Part shown: positions 1-5,922 of the stretch, in pieces | Position numbering within the stretch: position 1 is the stretch's first letter | Layout of the letters: each line of letters opens with the position of its first letter | Assembly: GCA_964404805.1 (NCBI GenBank) | Contig: CAYOLJ010000047.1 | Span: 1 to 8,787 of the forward strand | From: Peribacter sp964404805 | GTDB lineage: Bacteria; Patescibacteriota; Gracilibacteria; Peribacterales; Peribacteraceae | Direction: 5' to 3' | Length of the DNA stretch: 8,787 nucleotides | Notes under the pieces: generated by a model | What the model was told of the DNA's origin: nothing | The model's database searches: none | Seen by the model: only the letters and a program-made list of their open reading frames with translations | Made by a program: the position numbers and the translations under genes

Positions 1-50
1 CGAGCGGTGCGTACAAGAGGATTCTCGCCAAGATGGAGTCCCTCAAGTGA
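1..50 (+). CDS. C-terminal tail of an unidentified protein (partial)
   Basis: The third forward frame is open from the window edge to a TGA at 48-50 and encodes SGAYKRILAKMESLK. This basic, helix-forming tail is typical of the end of a cytosolic protein. The other forward frames give less protein-like sequence. The stop lies 91 bp before lepA on the same strand, so the gene could share a transcript with lepA. Only 15 residues are visible, so neither the family nor the reality of the gene can be settled. It would be one of two genes here that use TGA as a stop. Confidence 0.4.
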   Translation, partial: SGAYKRILAKMESLK

Positions 51-128
51 TGGGGAACGCCAGTAACGTGTGAACTTTTTTCGTGCCAGTTTTCGTTCTG
101 TGCCTGGAGTTTCGTCATGGCGCTCAGT

Positions 129-132
129 AGGA
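129..132 (+). promoter_or_regulatory. Shine-Dalgarno-like site of lepA
   Basis: AGGA lies 9 bases before the lepA ATG at 142, which is a normal spacing. A second purine run, GAGAGGG (134-140), touches the ATG too closely to serve. This is the most convincing ribosome binding site in the window. The rest of the 51-141 gap holds a T-run (75-81) and two loosely similar GTGCC...TTTCGT stretches. I see no clear promoter or terminator in it. Confidence 0.45.
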
Positions 133-141
133 TGAGAGGGA

Positions 142-1956
142 ATGGATATCCGTAACTTCTGCATCATCGCGCATATTGATCACGGCAAATCGACTCTTGC
201 CGATCGTATGATCGAGGTTACAGGTACGCTGCAGAAGCGTGAGATGAAGGCGCAGCTCCTCGATACGATGGATCTGGAGCGCGAGCGCGGTATCACCATC
301 AAGCTCACGCCCATGCGCATGAACTGGAAGCACATCCAGCTCAACCTCATCGACACGCCCGGCCACACCGATTTCCGCTATGAGGTGAGCCGCAGCCTCG
401 CCGCGTGCGAGGGTGCCATCCTGCTCGTCGATGCCTCGCAGGGCATTCAGGCGCAGACACTGGCCGTACTCATGATGGTTATGGAGCACGATCTCACGAT
501 CATTCCTGTCATCAATAAGATCGACCTGCCTGCGGCGGATCCCGAACGGGTGAGTGAGGAAGTCGTGAAACTCCTCGGATGCCGCAAAGAAGAGATCTTG
601 CACATCTCAGCGAAGGAGGGCAGTGGAGTGGCTGATGTCCTCAATGCGGTGGTGGAGCGCATTCCACCTCCGAAGAAACACACAGTATCCAAGGCGGCTC
701 GTGCGCTGATCTTCGATGCTGTGATGGATCCGTACCGTGGTGCAGTGGCGTATGTGCGTGTTGTGGAGGGGACGTTCACAAAAGGTGAGAAAGCCTACAT
801 GCTCGGAACCAAATCTCACGTCGAGATCCTGGAGCTCGGGCACTTCGCCCCCGGATTCTCGCCCGATCCCCGCCTCACCGAAGGGGAGATCGGTTACCTC
901 GTGACGGGCGAGAAGGACGTGAAGTCCGTACGCACAGGTGACACGGTCTCTGCTCTGGAGGAGGGCAAGTCGCTCCCCGGCTACAAAGAAGTACAGCCCA
1001 TGGTCTTTGCTGGTCTTTATCCTTCGGCAGCGGACGAGTATCAGCAACTTCGTGAGGCCTTGCAGAAGCTTGCCCTCAACGATGCCGCGCTGCGGTTCGA
1101 ACCGGAGCACAATGTGGCACTGGGGAATGGATTTCGCTGCGGTTTTCTCGGCCTCCTGCACATGGATATTATTCAGGAACGTCTGGAGCGCGAGCACGAC
1201 TGTGACCTTGTCATCACTGCACCGAGCGTACTCTACGAGGTGAAGCTGGGCGTACGACGTCCGGCGGAAGTGGTGCGTGCGAGCCTGCTCAAAGTCGAAG
1301 AGCCCGATACCGCGCGCATCAGCAATCCTGCGGATTTTCCTGATCCTTCGTACATCGCTGAAATCCGCGAACCGTGGGTGAAACTGGAGATTGTGTGTCG
1401 GGCGCAGGATATTGGTGCGGCTATGACGCTCGTCACGAACCGGCGCGGGGTGCAGCAGGGTTTGAGTTATCTCGATGCCGATCGTGCGCTCCTCACGTTC
1501 GAGGTTCCGCTACAGGGAATCGTGCTCGATTTCTTCGACCTGCTTAAATCGGCCACGTCGGGCTACGGTTCCATGAGCTACGATCCCATCGGCTACCGGC
1601 CCGGCGATCTCGTGAAACTCCAGATCTTGCTCCTCGGCGAACCGGCCGATGCCCTCTCGACCATTGTGCACAAGAGCGAATCACACGATGTCGGAGGTGT
1701 GATCTGCAAGAAACTCAAAGAGGTGATTCCTAAGCAGCAGTTCCAGATTCCGATTCAGGCGGCTATCGGGGCCAAGATCGTGGCACGCGAGACGGTACCG
1801 GCCTACCGCAAGGACGTGACAGGTTACCTCTACGGAGGGGACGTATCGCGCAAACTCAAGCTTCTTAAGAAGCAGAAGAAGGGCAAGAAGCGCATGAAGC
1901 AGATGGGCAGAGTGACGCTCACACAAGCGGCGTTTCTGGCGGTACTCAAACGATAA
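142..1956 (+). CDS. lepA: Elongation factor 4 (LepA), ribosome-associated GTPase
   Basis: LepA/EF4 is a cytosolic translational GTPase that binds the ribosome, has been linked to back-translocation and 30S assembly, and acts mainly under stress. All G-domain motifs are intact: G1 AHIDHGKST (10-18), switch I DLERERGITIK (44-54) with Thr52, G3 DTPGH (71-75), G4 NKID (125-128) and G5 SAK (156-158). They are followed by domain II, the EF-G-like domains III and V, and the LepA-specific C-terminal domain, which ends in the conserved basic stretch GKKRMKQMG...AFLAVLK. The length of 604 aa is normal for the family (about 600). The effector flank reads ITIKLTPMRM, where proteobacterial enzymes have ITIKAQ; I associate this variant with Patescibacteria. 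The ATG at 142 starts exactly at the family N-terminus (MDIRNFCIIAHIDHGKS) and has AGGA upstream. The gene probably forms an operon with the phosphoesterase 9 bp downstream. Confidence 0.97.
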   Translation: MDIRNFCIIAHIDHGKSTLADRMIEVTGTLQKREMKAQLLDTMDLERERGITIKLTPMRMNWKHIQLNLIDTPGHTDFRYEVSRSLAACEGAILLVDASQGIQAQTLAVLMMVMEHDLTIIPVINKIDLPAADPERVSEEVVKLLGCRKEEILHISAKEGSGVADVLNAVVERIPPPKKHTVSKAARALIFDAVMDPYRGAVAYVRVVEGTFTKGEKAYMLGTKSHVEILELGHFAPGFSPDPRLTEGEIGYLVTGEKDVKSVRTGDTVSALEEGKSLPGYKEVQPMVFAGLYPSAADEYQQLREALQKLALNDAALRFEPEHNVALGNGFRCGFLGLLHMDIIQERLEREHDCDLVITAPSVLYEVKLGVRRPAEVVRASLLKVEEPDTARISNPADFPDPSYIAEIREPWVKLEIVCRAQDIGAAMTLVTNRRGVQQGLSYLDADRALLTFEVPLQGIVLDFFDLLKSATSGYGSMSYDPIGYRPGDLVKLQILLLGEPADALSTIVHKSESHDVGGVICKKLKEVIPKQQFQIPIQAAIGAKIVARETVPAYRKDVTGYLYGGDVSRKLKLLKKQKKGKKRMKQMGRVTLTQAAFLAVLKR

Positions 1957-1965
1957 CCCTGTGCG

Positions 1966-2550
1966 ATGATCCCAGATTTTCCCCTTCGTTCCGTCTTCCT
2001 CGCTCTCCCGCTCGAGGGGCAGCCCAAGTGGCAGTTTCAGGCGCTCGTCGAGGAGCTCAAGCCCTACGCCGAGATCTTGCGGTTTCAGAATCCACAGTCG
2101 CCGCACTTAACGCTCATGTTCTGGCCGGGCATGGGGGAGCTGGAGTATCAGGGGATTGTGGTGCAATCGCGCAAGATTGCTGCCATTCATGCCCCTTTCA
2201 CGATGCGGGTCACGGGGGCCGACACGTTCGGAAGTCGTGGCGAGGATCGTGTGCTCTTTCTCACGCTGGGGTTTAGTGATGAGCTGGCACGAGTGAAGAA
2301 GTCCTGTCCGTGGTCCGATGGGCGTCCGTTTACTCCACATATCACTCTCGCACGCATCGGTCATCCGCAGCGATTCAATACGGTGAAGAAGAAGGTGATG
2401 AAGGTGCTCGAGGATGTTGCCTTCGACATTCCGGTCGATCGGCTCCGCCTGTACGCCGAAATCAACGGCGCAAAGCAGACGCCGCTCGAGGAGTTTGTAT
2501 TTGCGGGAAGAGCAAAACAGTCTCAGGTGTCACCCTCTCCATCCAAATAA
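1966..2550 (+). CDS. 2H phosphoesterase family protein (2'-5' RNA ligase / RNA 2',3'-cyclic phosphodiesterase, ThpR/LigT-like)
   Basis: This 194-aa protein carries the two HxTx signatures of the 2H phosphoesterase superfamily: H47-L-T49-L in SPHLTLMF and H125-I-T127-L in FTPHITLARI. They are about 78 residues apart, as in LigT/ThpR enzymes, which hydrolyse RNA 2',3'-cyclic phosphates and can join 2'-5' RNA ends in vitro. The N-terminal strand SVFLALPL and the central VLFLTLGF strand fit the bilobal fold. The ATG is the only possible start, because the lepA stop lies in the same frame just upstream (1954-1956). There is no Shine-Dalgarno, so translation probably depends on coupling to lepA. 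The last residues (QVSPSPSK) are encoded by one arm of an inverted repeat, so the native C-terminus may have been altered by a repeat. The true substrate is unknown, so no symbol is assigned. Confidence 0.85.
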   Translation: MIPDFPLRSVFLALPLEGQPKWQFQALVEELKPYAEILRFQNPQSPHLTLMFWPGMGELEYQGIVVQSRKIAAIHAPFTMRVTGADTFGSRGEDRVLFLTLGFSDELARVKKSCPWSDGRPFTPHITLARIGHPQRFNTVKKKVMKVLEDVAFDIPVDRLRLYAEINGAKQTPLEEFVFAGRAKQSQVSPSPSK

Positions 2551-2623
2551 ATTGATCGAATAAAACCGCTGGATCGCCCTTCGAGACGGCCTTCGTTATG
2601 CTACACCCTCCTCAGGGTGACAC
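2527..2623. repeat. Interspersed-repeat-like inverted repeat at a convergent gene junction
   Basis: GTGTCACCCT (2527-2536) recurs as its exact reverse complement AGGGTGACAC (2614-2623). The interior contains CGCCCTTCGAGACGGCCTTCG (about 2575-2595). The overall flavour (CCTTCGAGACGG...CTCAGGGTGACA) resembles short palindromic repeats that are scattered between genes in many bacterial genomes. The left arm lies inside the last codons of the phosphoesterase gene and the right arm ends just before the stop of the convergent gene (2626-2628). Only one copy is visible here, so calling it an interspersed repeat is inference. Confidence 0.45.
2604..2619. terminator. Short hairpin between convergent genes, possible terminator
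   Basis: CACCCT-CCTC-AGGGTG forms a perfect 6-bp stem with a 4-base loop, placed between the ends of two convergent genes. Neither side has a T-run, so it does not meet the intrinsic terminator model. It may instead be an alternative fold of the surrounding repeat. Confidence 0.25.
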
Positions 2624-2625
2624 AG

Positions 2626-3315
2626 CTACTCCTCCTCCTTCGTTGCCGCCCGCTCCTGCAGGAGCTTGCGCACCGACGGAATGAACGGTTCGAAAACTGT
2701 CTGCAGAATACTCGCCGTGAGGGGTTGGAGTTTTTCGAAAGCAACGTCACGTTTCTGCGACTGAAAGAATTCCTGTAGCACGAATGTGGTGAGCTGCAGC
2801 ACGGTGCCGTCGATGTGCTTCTCGTCAATGAGGAGTTTTAAGAGGATGCCTTCGACATCGAGCGAGAGGACGGTCTGCAATCGTGTGATCCAGCGGATGA
2901 GAATTTCACCCTCCTCTGCCGCAATGGCTCCGTGTTTCGTGAGAGCGGTTGAAGCTGAGAGATCCGGCTCGGGGATCTCTTTGAGCATTTCGCTGAGGTA
3001 TTCCTTCACCGTTGTGCGGCATCCCTCGTGAATGAGTGAGAGAATGGCAAGGATGAAGATTGAGGGGCAGTTACGGGCGACTAAGCGTGAGATTAAGACG
3101 AAGAGGTGTGTGTGGTCTGATTCATCCAGAAACTGGATGATGGCTTTGGCCACCTGATCGTCGCGGCGCTTGCTTTTCTTCTCTTCACGCCGGATCTGCT
3201 GCATACCTGCGGCAGCAGCGGCAAAACGTTGCTTGGCGTCTTCGCTGAGTTCCTCAAATCCCCCTGCTGCGCCTTCGCCTGGTGCCCCGATTTCTGGACC
3301 TCCAATGTCTGACAT
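2626..3315 (-). CDS. Uncharacterised helical protein
   Basis: I do not recognise this 229-aa protein. Residues 1-40 are rich in Gly, Ala and acidic residues and look disordered. A basic patch, RREEKKSKRR (42-51), follows. The rest (53-222) appears almost entirely alpha-helical, with amphipathic segments such as QVAKAIIQFL, HLFVLISRLVARNCPSIFILAILSLI (70-95) and EGILIRWITRLQTVLSLDVEGILLKLL. Charged residues break up the hydrophobic stretches, so a soluble helical bundle is likelier than a membrane protein. The C-terminus is charged (ATKEEE). There is no signal peptide and no visible catalytic motif. The ATG at 3315 has no good Shine-Dalgarno. The gene follows the methyltransferase on the same strand after a 165-bp gap holding a strong hairpin, so it may be transcribed separately. 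Ordered amino acid use makes it a real gene. Confidence 0.75.
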   Translation of the reverse strand: MSDIGGPEIGAPGEGAAGGFEELSEDAKQRFAAAAAGMQQIRREEKKSKRRDDQVAKAIIQFLDESDHTHLFVLISRLVARNCPSIFILAILSLIHEGCRTTVKEYLSEMLKEIPEPDLSASTALTKHGAIAAEEGEILIRWITRLQTVLSLDVEGILLKLLIDEKHIDGTVLQLTTFVLQEFFQSQKRDVAFEKLQPLTASILQTVFEPFIPSVRKLLQERAATKEEE

Positions 3316-3393
3316 GAGTCCATGGTAGCGAGTTCTACTGGATCAGCAAAGAAACCGTTCTGTGGTTTTCTTCTTTTTCATTACGTACTGTTT

Positions 3394-3421
3394 TCCACCT
3401 TTGTCGCCGGACAAAGGTGGA
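3394..3421. other. Strong perfect hairpin in a 165-bp intergenic gap
   Basis: TCCACCTTTGTC (3394-3405) pairs perfectly with GACAAAGGTGGA (3410-3421) around the loop GCCG, giving 12 bp. It lies downstream of the methyltransferase stop (3481) and upstream of the helical protein start (3315), both on the minus strand. In the minus direction the stem is followed by AAAAC, not a T-run, so it is not a classical intrinsic terminator. It could be an mRNA-stabilising or processing structure, a protein-binding palindrome, or a dispersed repeat. The remaining gap holds a T/C-rich stretch and no recognisable promoter. Confidence 0.6.
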
Positions 3422-3480
3422 GCCAAAACGCCGGCGTGCCAATCCACACTCTGCCCGGCCCTGTGCCTCCTCGTCGGTTC

Positions 3481-4251
3481 CTACAAGGATTCGGAGCCGA
3501 CTCGTCGGCAGATGATTGTGGAAGTGTAGCTATTTTTTATCCGGATGAAGTACCCTGATGTCTGCACCTCTGAAATCCTCCGCATCTTCTTCGTGCTCCA
3601 ATCAAGGCACCGAAGCAGCCAACGCAGAACGCCGATGCGGTGGAGGGGCGTGAAGCGAGCAAGCGACTCGAAGAGTCCGCGCACGGGGCAGATGGTGACC
3701 TCGCTGCATGCGCGAAAGAGGTAGGCGATGCCGTCTTTCGAGTAGCGGTAGTAGTCGCGATAATCCTTGGTCACCGTGGCGTGGTACCGATAGAGGTAGG
3801 GGACGTAGAGCAGGCCTACGGCTCCGGGTTTTAAGACACGGCAAATTTCCTCTGCTGCGCGCTTGGGATCGTATACGTGTTCCAGCACGGCCATGCAGAA
3901 GAGTCCGTCGATGGAAGAATCAGCGAAAGAGAGTTTGTGGATATCTTCCACGAAATCGGGATGGTACTGATCGGTGTAATCGGTCACGCGGTACTGCACC
4001 TTTGCATCAGAGAGGAACCGTCCGAATGTTTTCTGGCGGTGTGCGTTTACACGATCTCCACGGTTGGGATCGAGCCGCAATCCTCCGCCGATATCGACGA
4101 TCAGTCCTCCACGCTCAAAAATATCACGGATCACTTCATCCTCGAACGTGCTCCAGAACGGACCCTTGAGGGCTTCGCGCAGAGAGGAAGGACACCGTAT
4201 GACAGCCGCCGGAACTGAGAAATCATGAACGTTCAACGACACGCCCGCCAC
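3481..4251 (-). CDS. Class I SAM-dependent methyltransferase (Methyltransf_11 type)
   Basis: The protein has the Rossmann-type SAM-binding pattern. Motif I is VDIGGG (52-57). An acidic residue ends the second strand at D91 in YRVTDYTD. The motif II region is DIHKLSFADSSIDGLFCM (103-120), leading into AVLEHVYDP (121-129). Motif III is CRVLKPGAVGLLYVPYLYRYHA. The 'D.H.L.F.D.S.D' and 'LEH' patterns are typical of Methyltransf_11 enzymes, which methylate small molecules, lipids or sugars; the substrate cannot be read here. The C-terminal part is basic and aromatic, often seen in enzymes acting on glycans or at membranes. The listed start is a GTG 21 bp after rpmA; no Shine-Dalgarno is visible and a later start is possible, since conserved sequence begins near residue 23. 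The gene is likely co-transcribed with rpmA. Confidence 0.85.
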   Translation of the reverse strand: MAGVSLNVHDFSVPAAVIRCPSSLREALKGPFWSTFEDEVIRDIFERGGLIVDIGGGLRLDPNRGDRVNAHRQKTFGRFLSDAKVQYRVTDYTDQYHPDFVEDIHKLSFADSSIDGLFCMAVLEHVYDPKRAAEEICRVLKPGAVGLLYVPYLYRYHATVTKDYRDYYRYSKDGIAYLFRACSEVTICPVRGLFESLARFTPLHRIGVLRWLLRCLDWSTKKMRRISEVQTSGYFIRIKNSYTSTIICRRVGSESL

Positions 4252-4272
4252 TATACCATGCGTGGTTCCCGT

Positions 4273-4557
4273 TTACGCTGCAACCGGCTCCACATGCACG
4301 AATGTGCTGCGCTCACGGCGACCACTAAATTTCACCACGCGCTTCTCTGAGAAACGCACGCTGCCATCGATATTTGCATGGATTGTCCAGTCTTTTCCTA
4401 TGTGCGTATTGGCGCCGGGGCGGTACCAGTATCCTTTCTGTCGGATGAGAACCTCACCCGCCGAAACCGTCTGGCCACCGAAGCGCTTCACGCCACGGCG
4501 TTTGGCGACGCTGTCTCTGCCGTTGCTTGTTGAGCCTCCAGCTTTCTTATGTGCCAT
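4273..4557 (-). CDS. rpmA: 50S ribosomal protein L27
   Basis: L27 (bL27) lies at the peptidyl-transferase centre of the 50S subunit, where its flexible N-terminus contacts the CCA ends of tRNAs. The N-terminus MAHKKAGGSTSNGRDSVAKRRGVKRFGG is diagnostic. Residues AGEVLIRQKG and YRPGANTHIGKDWTIHA match the conserved core. The 94-aa length is slightly above the usual 85-90 because of a longer C-terminal end (RRERSTFVHVEPVAA). There is no N-terminal extension of the kind cleaved by Prp protease in Firmicutes. rplU (L21), the usual upstream partner, is absent: the upstream neighbour is a divergent tRNA gene. The methyltransferase follows 21 bp downstream. No Shine-Dalgarno is seen, and a possible -10 box ends 9 bases before the ATG, so the mRNA could be leaderless. 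Confidence 0.97.
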   Translation of the reverse strand: MAHKKAGGSTSNGRDSVAKRRGVKRFGGQTVSAGEVLIRQKGYWYRPGANTHIGKDWTIHANIDGSVRFSEKRVVKFSGRRERSTFVHVEPVAA

Positions 4558-4566
4558 AGCGGGCAG

Positions 4567-4594
4567 ATTCTACGCATTTTCCACTTTCGTGCAA
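4567..4594 (-). promoter_or_regulatory. Candidate rpmA promoter
   Basis: On the minus strand TTGCAC (4594-4589) and TAGAAT (4572-4567) are 16 bp apart. The -10 box matches 5 of 6 consensus bases, but the -35 box matches only 3 of 6. Transcription would begin about 2-3 bases before the rpmA ATG, implying a nearly leaderless message. This is a prediction from a consensus match only. Confidence 0.35.
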
Positions 4595-4626
4595 GGAAAA
4601 TGTAAGGCAGAATGCCTCTACGTTCG

Positions 4627-4704
<78 letters not shown>

Positions 4705-4715
4705 TTCGACTCGTC

Positions 4716-4727
4716 CCGCACGTGCGG
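4716..4727. other. Perfect 12-bp palindrome after the tRNA gene
   Basis: CCGCACGTGCGG is fully self-complementary and lies 11 bases after the tRNA CCA end. As RNA it could form only a 4-bp stem with a 4-base loop and no T-run follows, so it is a poor terminator. It could be a protein-binding site or part of a dispersed repeat. Confidence 0.3.
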
Positions 4728-4761
4728 AACTCGCTCATGGCAAGCCAGCCTCCCATTCATT

Positions 4762-5308
4762 ATGGCTCCATCACGGAAAACAACGGTTCACGTTATGATG
4801 ACCGGAGGCACGGTCGATTCTTTTTACGATGGAGCGAGTGATACGGTTCTTCCGAGAAAGAAATCTATCATTCCACAGTACTTTCGTGGGCTTCCTCTCC
4901 ACAAAAGTGCGATTCAGCACGGTCTGTATGAAAGACAGTCGCAACCTCACGACACGTGATATATCAGCCTTGCTACGGCTCATTGAGAAAAGTCCTGAAA
5001 AGAAAATTATTGTAACGCATGGTACCTACACTATGCCGGACACCGCGAGATATCTTAGACGGCACCTCCGTCGTCGCGATTGCACCGTTGTCTTGACGGG
5101 ATCCATGATTCCACTTGATTTGTTTGCCCTCTCAGATGCTGGATTCAATCTTGGATACGCGTACTCACAGGTTCTCACTCTTCCTCCCGGAGTATATGTG
5201 AGTATGAATGGCAGAGTTTTCGATCCGGATGATGTTATCAAGATTCTCTACGAGGGGCGCTTTTCATCCATTATGGGAGAACCCCCTCCAAGCAGGCGGA
5301 AAAAATAG
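4762..5308 (+). pseudogene. Asparaginase-like N-terminal-domain protein, broken by a one-base frameshift
   Basis: Two overlapping frames together encode one asparaginase-like domain. The first (from ATG 4762) carries the catalytic-loop motif MMTGGTVDSFYD and continues to SIIPQYFRGLPLHK. The second continues with VRFSTVCMKDSRNLT, IIVTHGTYTMPDTARYL, VVLTGSMIPLDLFALSDAGFNLGYA and GVYVSMNGRVFDPD, ending at TAG 5306-5308. The frames join near the A-run at 4903-4906; removing one A gives a 181-residue protein. This matches the short one-domain relatives of L-asparaginase, which lack the C-terminal domain of the full enzyme. The second active-site motif reads HGTYTM where classical enzymes have HGTDTM, so the catalytic Asp is replaced by Tyr. 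G+C is visibly lower than in neighbouring genes. No Shine-Dalgarno precedes 4762. A sequencing error, true decay or a +1 recoding event are all possible. Confidence 0.75.
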
Positions 5309-5328
5309 CCCCATCCATTTCTCATGAA

Positions 5329-5751
5329 TTACAGTGCCCGCTTCAGTTCCTCGATGCGGTCACGATGGAAGAAGTAGAGCTTCCAGTGTTCCATGATGGG
5401 CATCTGCCGCAGGAGCTCTGAGTACGCTGCTTCGCGTTCCTCTTCGTAGGAACCTTGTTCGGTTTCTGTCATGTCCAAGGGGCGCTGCTGCTCGGTGATA
5501 ATGAGCACTTTCTCGCCGGGTTTGACCAGGCTCAAGTTCTCTTTGGCGTACTTGTCTTTGAACTGTGTCGAGCGGTAATAGTCCAGTTCTTTGTAGCCGC
5601 GGGCGATGCGCAGACGTAACGCGGTGTTCTGTCCACGGATATCTTCCAGGGTCTGTTCGAAGAGAACATTGCGGTAAAACGAGAGTGCCAGCCCGAATGC
5701 CATGAATCCCACAACCGTGAGACCCACGATAATCGTGAGCTGTTTGCTCAT
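5329..5751 (-). CDS. Septum formation initiator family protein (FtsB/DivIC-like)
   Basis: This is a small bitopic membrane protein of the FtsB/DivIC family, which bridges FtsL and FtsQ/DivIB in the divisome. Counting from the ATG at 5751 it has a short cytoplasmic MSKQ, one membrane segment (TIIVGLTVVGFMAFGLALSFY) and a coiled coil (TLEDIRGQNTALRLRIARGYKELDYYRS). The family hallmark KYAKENLSLVKPGEKVLII follows, where FtsB/DivIC proteins have 'AREL/ENLGLVKPGE'. A charged tail follows and ends in HWKLYFFHRDRIEELKRAL. An in-frame GTG at 5775 would add eight residues (MAYQHIEP) but lies against the repeat element; the ATG starts closer to the membrane segment and is preferred. Neither has a clear Shine-Dalgarno. 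It diverges from murC, giving a cell-wall and division pair. Confidence 0.88.
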   Translation of the reverse strand: MSKQLTIIVGLTVVGFMAFGLALSFYRNVLFEQTLEDIRGQNTALRLRIARGYKELDYYRSTQFKDKYAKENLSLVKPGEKVLIITEQQRPLDMTETEQGSYEEEREAAYSELLRQMPIMEHWKLYFFHRDRIEELKRAL

Positions 5752-5779
5752 CGGTTCAATATGTTGATACGCCACGGTT

Positions 5780-5922
5780 TAGGGGTTAGGGATTAGGCAT
5801 TAGGAATGAGGGCGGGAGAGCAAACAATGTTTCCGCAGCCCATCGACTTCCAGAGATCCTTCTTCTGCTGGAACATTGTCATGCTCACCCCTAATATACC
5901 AATCCCTAATCCCTATCCCCTA
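5780..5922. repeat. About 143-bp imperfect palindrome with telomere-like TTAGGG-type arms (MITE-like or dispersed repeat)
   Basis: The left arm TAGGGGTTAGGGATTAGG... (5780-5803) matches the reverse complement of 5899-5922 at 21 of 24 positions. Further in, GGGAGAGCA (5814-5822) matches the complement of TGCTCACCC (5883-5891) with one mismatch. CAATGTTTCCGCAG (5825-5838) matches the complement of 5865-5878 at 12 of 14. The unpaired centre is about 5839-5864. The whole element could fold as one long hairpin. It fills the gap between the divergent FtsB-like gene and murC: it begins 4 bases beyond an in-frame GTG of the former and ends 1 base before a GTG start of the latter. No transposase is present. 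It resembles non-autonomous palindromic repeats, but copy number is not known. Confidence 0.75.
5815..5829 (+). promoter_or_regulatory. Shine-Dalgarno-like site plus ATG inside the palindrome, alternative murC start
   Basis: GGAG (5815-5818) stands 8 bases before an ATG at 5827 that is in frame with murC. Both lie within the left half of the palindrome, and the GGAG would pair with bases around 5886-5889 if the RNA folds. If used, MurC gains a non-family N-terminal extension beginning MFPQPIDFQ. The site may be accidental. Confidence 0.35.

Noticed and set aside
117..155. A 12-codon frame (MALSRMRGNGYP) overlapping the lepA start, a possible leader peptide
   Set aside because: It has no ribosome binding site and no regulatory pattern of residues. 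An overlap of this size is expected by chance.
124..603. 159-codon minus-strand frame antisense to lepA
   Set aside because: It is a shadow of the lepA reading frame in GC-rich DNA. The plus strand has every LepA motif.
3381..3449. A 22-codon minus-strand frame starting at GTG, with AGGAGG 16 bases upstream, running through the 3394-3421 hairpin
   Set aside because: The AGGAGG spacing is too long, the start is GTG, and the frame is mainly the translation of a palindrome. Without homologues it cannot be called a gene.
3322..3558. Plus-strand 78-codon frame in the intergenic gap
   Set aside because: It overlaps the methyltransferase 3' end in antisense, has no ribosome binding site, and its residues look random.
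5776..5922. TTAGGG-like sequence considered as a true telomere or chromosome-end repeat
   Set aside because: The units are few, imperfect and inverted about a centre between two intact genes. This fits a palindromic repeat, not a chromosome end.
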